NCBI GenBank assembly: GCA_022707725.1
Contig: JAKJAB010000110.1
Location: 3,964 to 9,779 of the forward strand
From: Chloroflexota bacterium
Lineage (GTDB): Bacteria; Chloroflexota; Anaerolineae; B4-G1; SLSP01
DNA length: 5,816 bases
Reading direction: 5' to 3'
The translations under genes were made by a program, and so were the position numbers. Shown piece after piece: positions 5,172 through 5,816 of this stretch. The notes beneath the pieces were generated by a model, which was given only the letters and a program-made list of their open reading frames with translations, searched no databases and was not told the origin of the DNA. Within the stretch, counting starts at the first letter, position 1, and the number at the start of each line of letters is the position of its first letter.

Positions 5172-5816
5172 GGTATACCATTACATGTGGGAGCCGCAGC
5201 GGACACATCGTTGATCCGCTACGTCTACAGAGAAGGTGGGGCGACCAAGATACGGACGGAAACCGACGGCATCCTCTATTTCAGAACTGCATCTATCGGT
5301 GGACAGATCGCGTTGTACGGCGTGGAGATGCTACAAGATACGCGCATTTTCGCGGCGCTGGATGCGGACAAGGCCGGGTCGCTGAACGCCACGCGCCTGG
5401 CGGCGTTGTCGGTGCGGGTGACGCTGGTGCGCGTGCCGGAGGGCAATGATGTAACGGAGTATTGCCAGGCCGGCGGCGATGTGCGCGCATGGGTGATGGC
5501 GGTGATGGGCGATGACACACGGTTTCCGCTGCGGGTGGTGATCCCGCCGGACGAGGCGATGTCGCCAGGGCTGGCGGTGCCGGCGGGGAGGTGGCAGCGG
5601 ATGGACGATGGGAGCATTGTGGTGGTGTATGCGTCGGCGGAGGAGATGGCGGTGTGCAGGGAGGCGACGAGAGTGTGCGAGGGGAAGGTTAATTTCGTGG
5701 TGATGACGGAGGTACTGGTGCGACCAGGTTCTTCCGACAGGTGGTGTTGCATAAGGGCGTGTCGTTTGGCGGGGTATCTGGGAGGCCAGGACAGACAACC
5801 TGCCCTGAATGTCACG
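5172..5816 (+). pseudogene. TOPRIM-domain (primase-like) protein fragment, frameshifted and cut by window end
   Basis: Frame 3 is open from 5172 to the window end. The recognisable part starts near 5295 (GQIALYGVEMLQDTRIFAALDADKAG). The DAD at 5361-5369, followed by AGSLNATRLAALSVRVTLVRVPEGNDVTEY and GGDVRAWV, matches the second half of a TOPRIM metal-binding domain as in DNA primases and related plasmid or phage replication proteins. The first TOPRIM motif with the conserved Glu is not visible, so the front is missing or replaced. A second segment (GLAVPAGRWQRMDDGSIVVVYASAEE) follows. Between about 5705 and 5728 the coding frame moves to frame 2, reading FFRQVVLHKGVSFGGVSGRPG and ending in CPECH, half of a probable zinc ribbon. 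Codons end mostly in G (GTG, GCG, CTG, CGG), unlike the operon upstream. The leader 5172-5290 (DTSLIRYVYREGG, TETDGILYF) I do not recognise; it may belong to the previous protein. Confidence 0.5.

Noticed and set aside
5276..5815. 179-codon minus-strand frame at the window end
   Set aside because: The + strand carries a recognisable TOPRIM segment over the same bases; the minus translation is Ser/Thr/Ala-rich with no family resemblance.

Overview
The window is GC-rich (roughly 60%). It starts inside a compact hexuronate-catabolism operon and ends in a stretch of broken gene pieces. Every recognisable gene reads on the + strand. I infer a member of the Chloroflexota, with moderate confidence. 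The grounds are the thermophile-type sugar-acid enzyme set, the 7-bp tandem repeats of a kind common in cyanobacteria and Chloroflexota, and an exported jelly-roll domain of a style often seen in Chloroflexota secreted proteins. No search could be run, so the taxon is not proven.

Region 1 (1-3382) holds three genes for galacturonate/glucuronate breakdown: the 3' part of uxaE (tagaturonate/fructuronate epimerase), a complete uxaC (uronate isomerase, 473 aa from ATG 965) and a complete SDR-type mannonate oxidoreductase (uxuB-like, 277 aa). Together they make a route. UxaC turns D-galacturonate into tagaturonate and D-glucuronate into fructuronate. UxaE interconverts the two keto-acids. The SDR reduces fructuronate to D-mannonate, which would be dehydrated to KDG by UxuA, not seen here. 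Two unrelated 7-bp repeat arrays flank uxaC: an ATTTTNG array over the uxaE stop codon, and a GTAGACN array that forms nested inverted repeats in the 162-bp gap before the SDR.

Region 2 (3383-5816) has no intact gene. It is a row of fragments that are convincingly coding but interrupted. First comes an alpha/beta-hydrolase that begins properly after its own ribosome site but has lost at least two internal blocks and its C-terminus. Next is an exported jelly-roll (MAM / choice-of-anchor-J-like) domain lacking its N-terminus. Then follow a WSxP-repeat, probable beta-propeller fragment with two single-base frameshifts, and a TOPRIM-domain (primase-like) fragment that changes frame before a CPECH zinc-binding motif at the window end. 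The TOPRIM piece uses G-ending codons, unlike the C-ending preference upstream, which suggests a different (plasmid or phage-like) origin.

Region 2 is either a real gene graveyard or an assembly of poor quality; the sequence alone cannot decide. I found no RNA gene, CRISPR array, insertion sequence or clear promoter, and no undescribed multi-gene system that I could defend.
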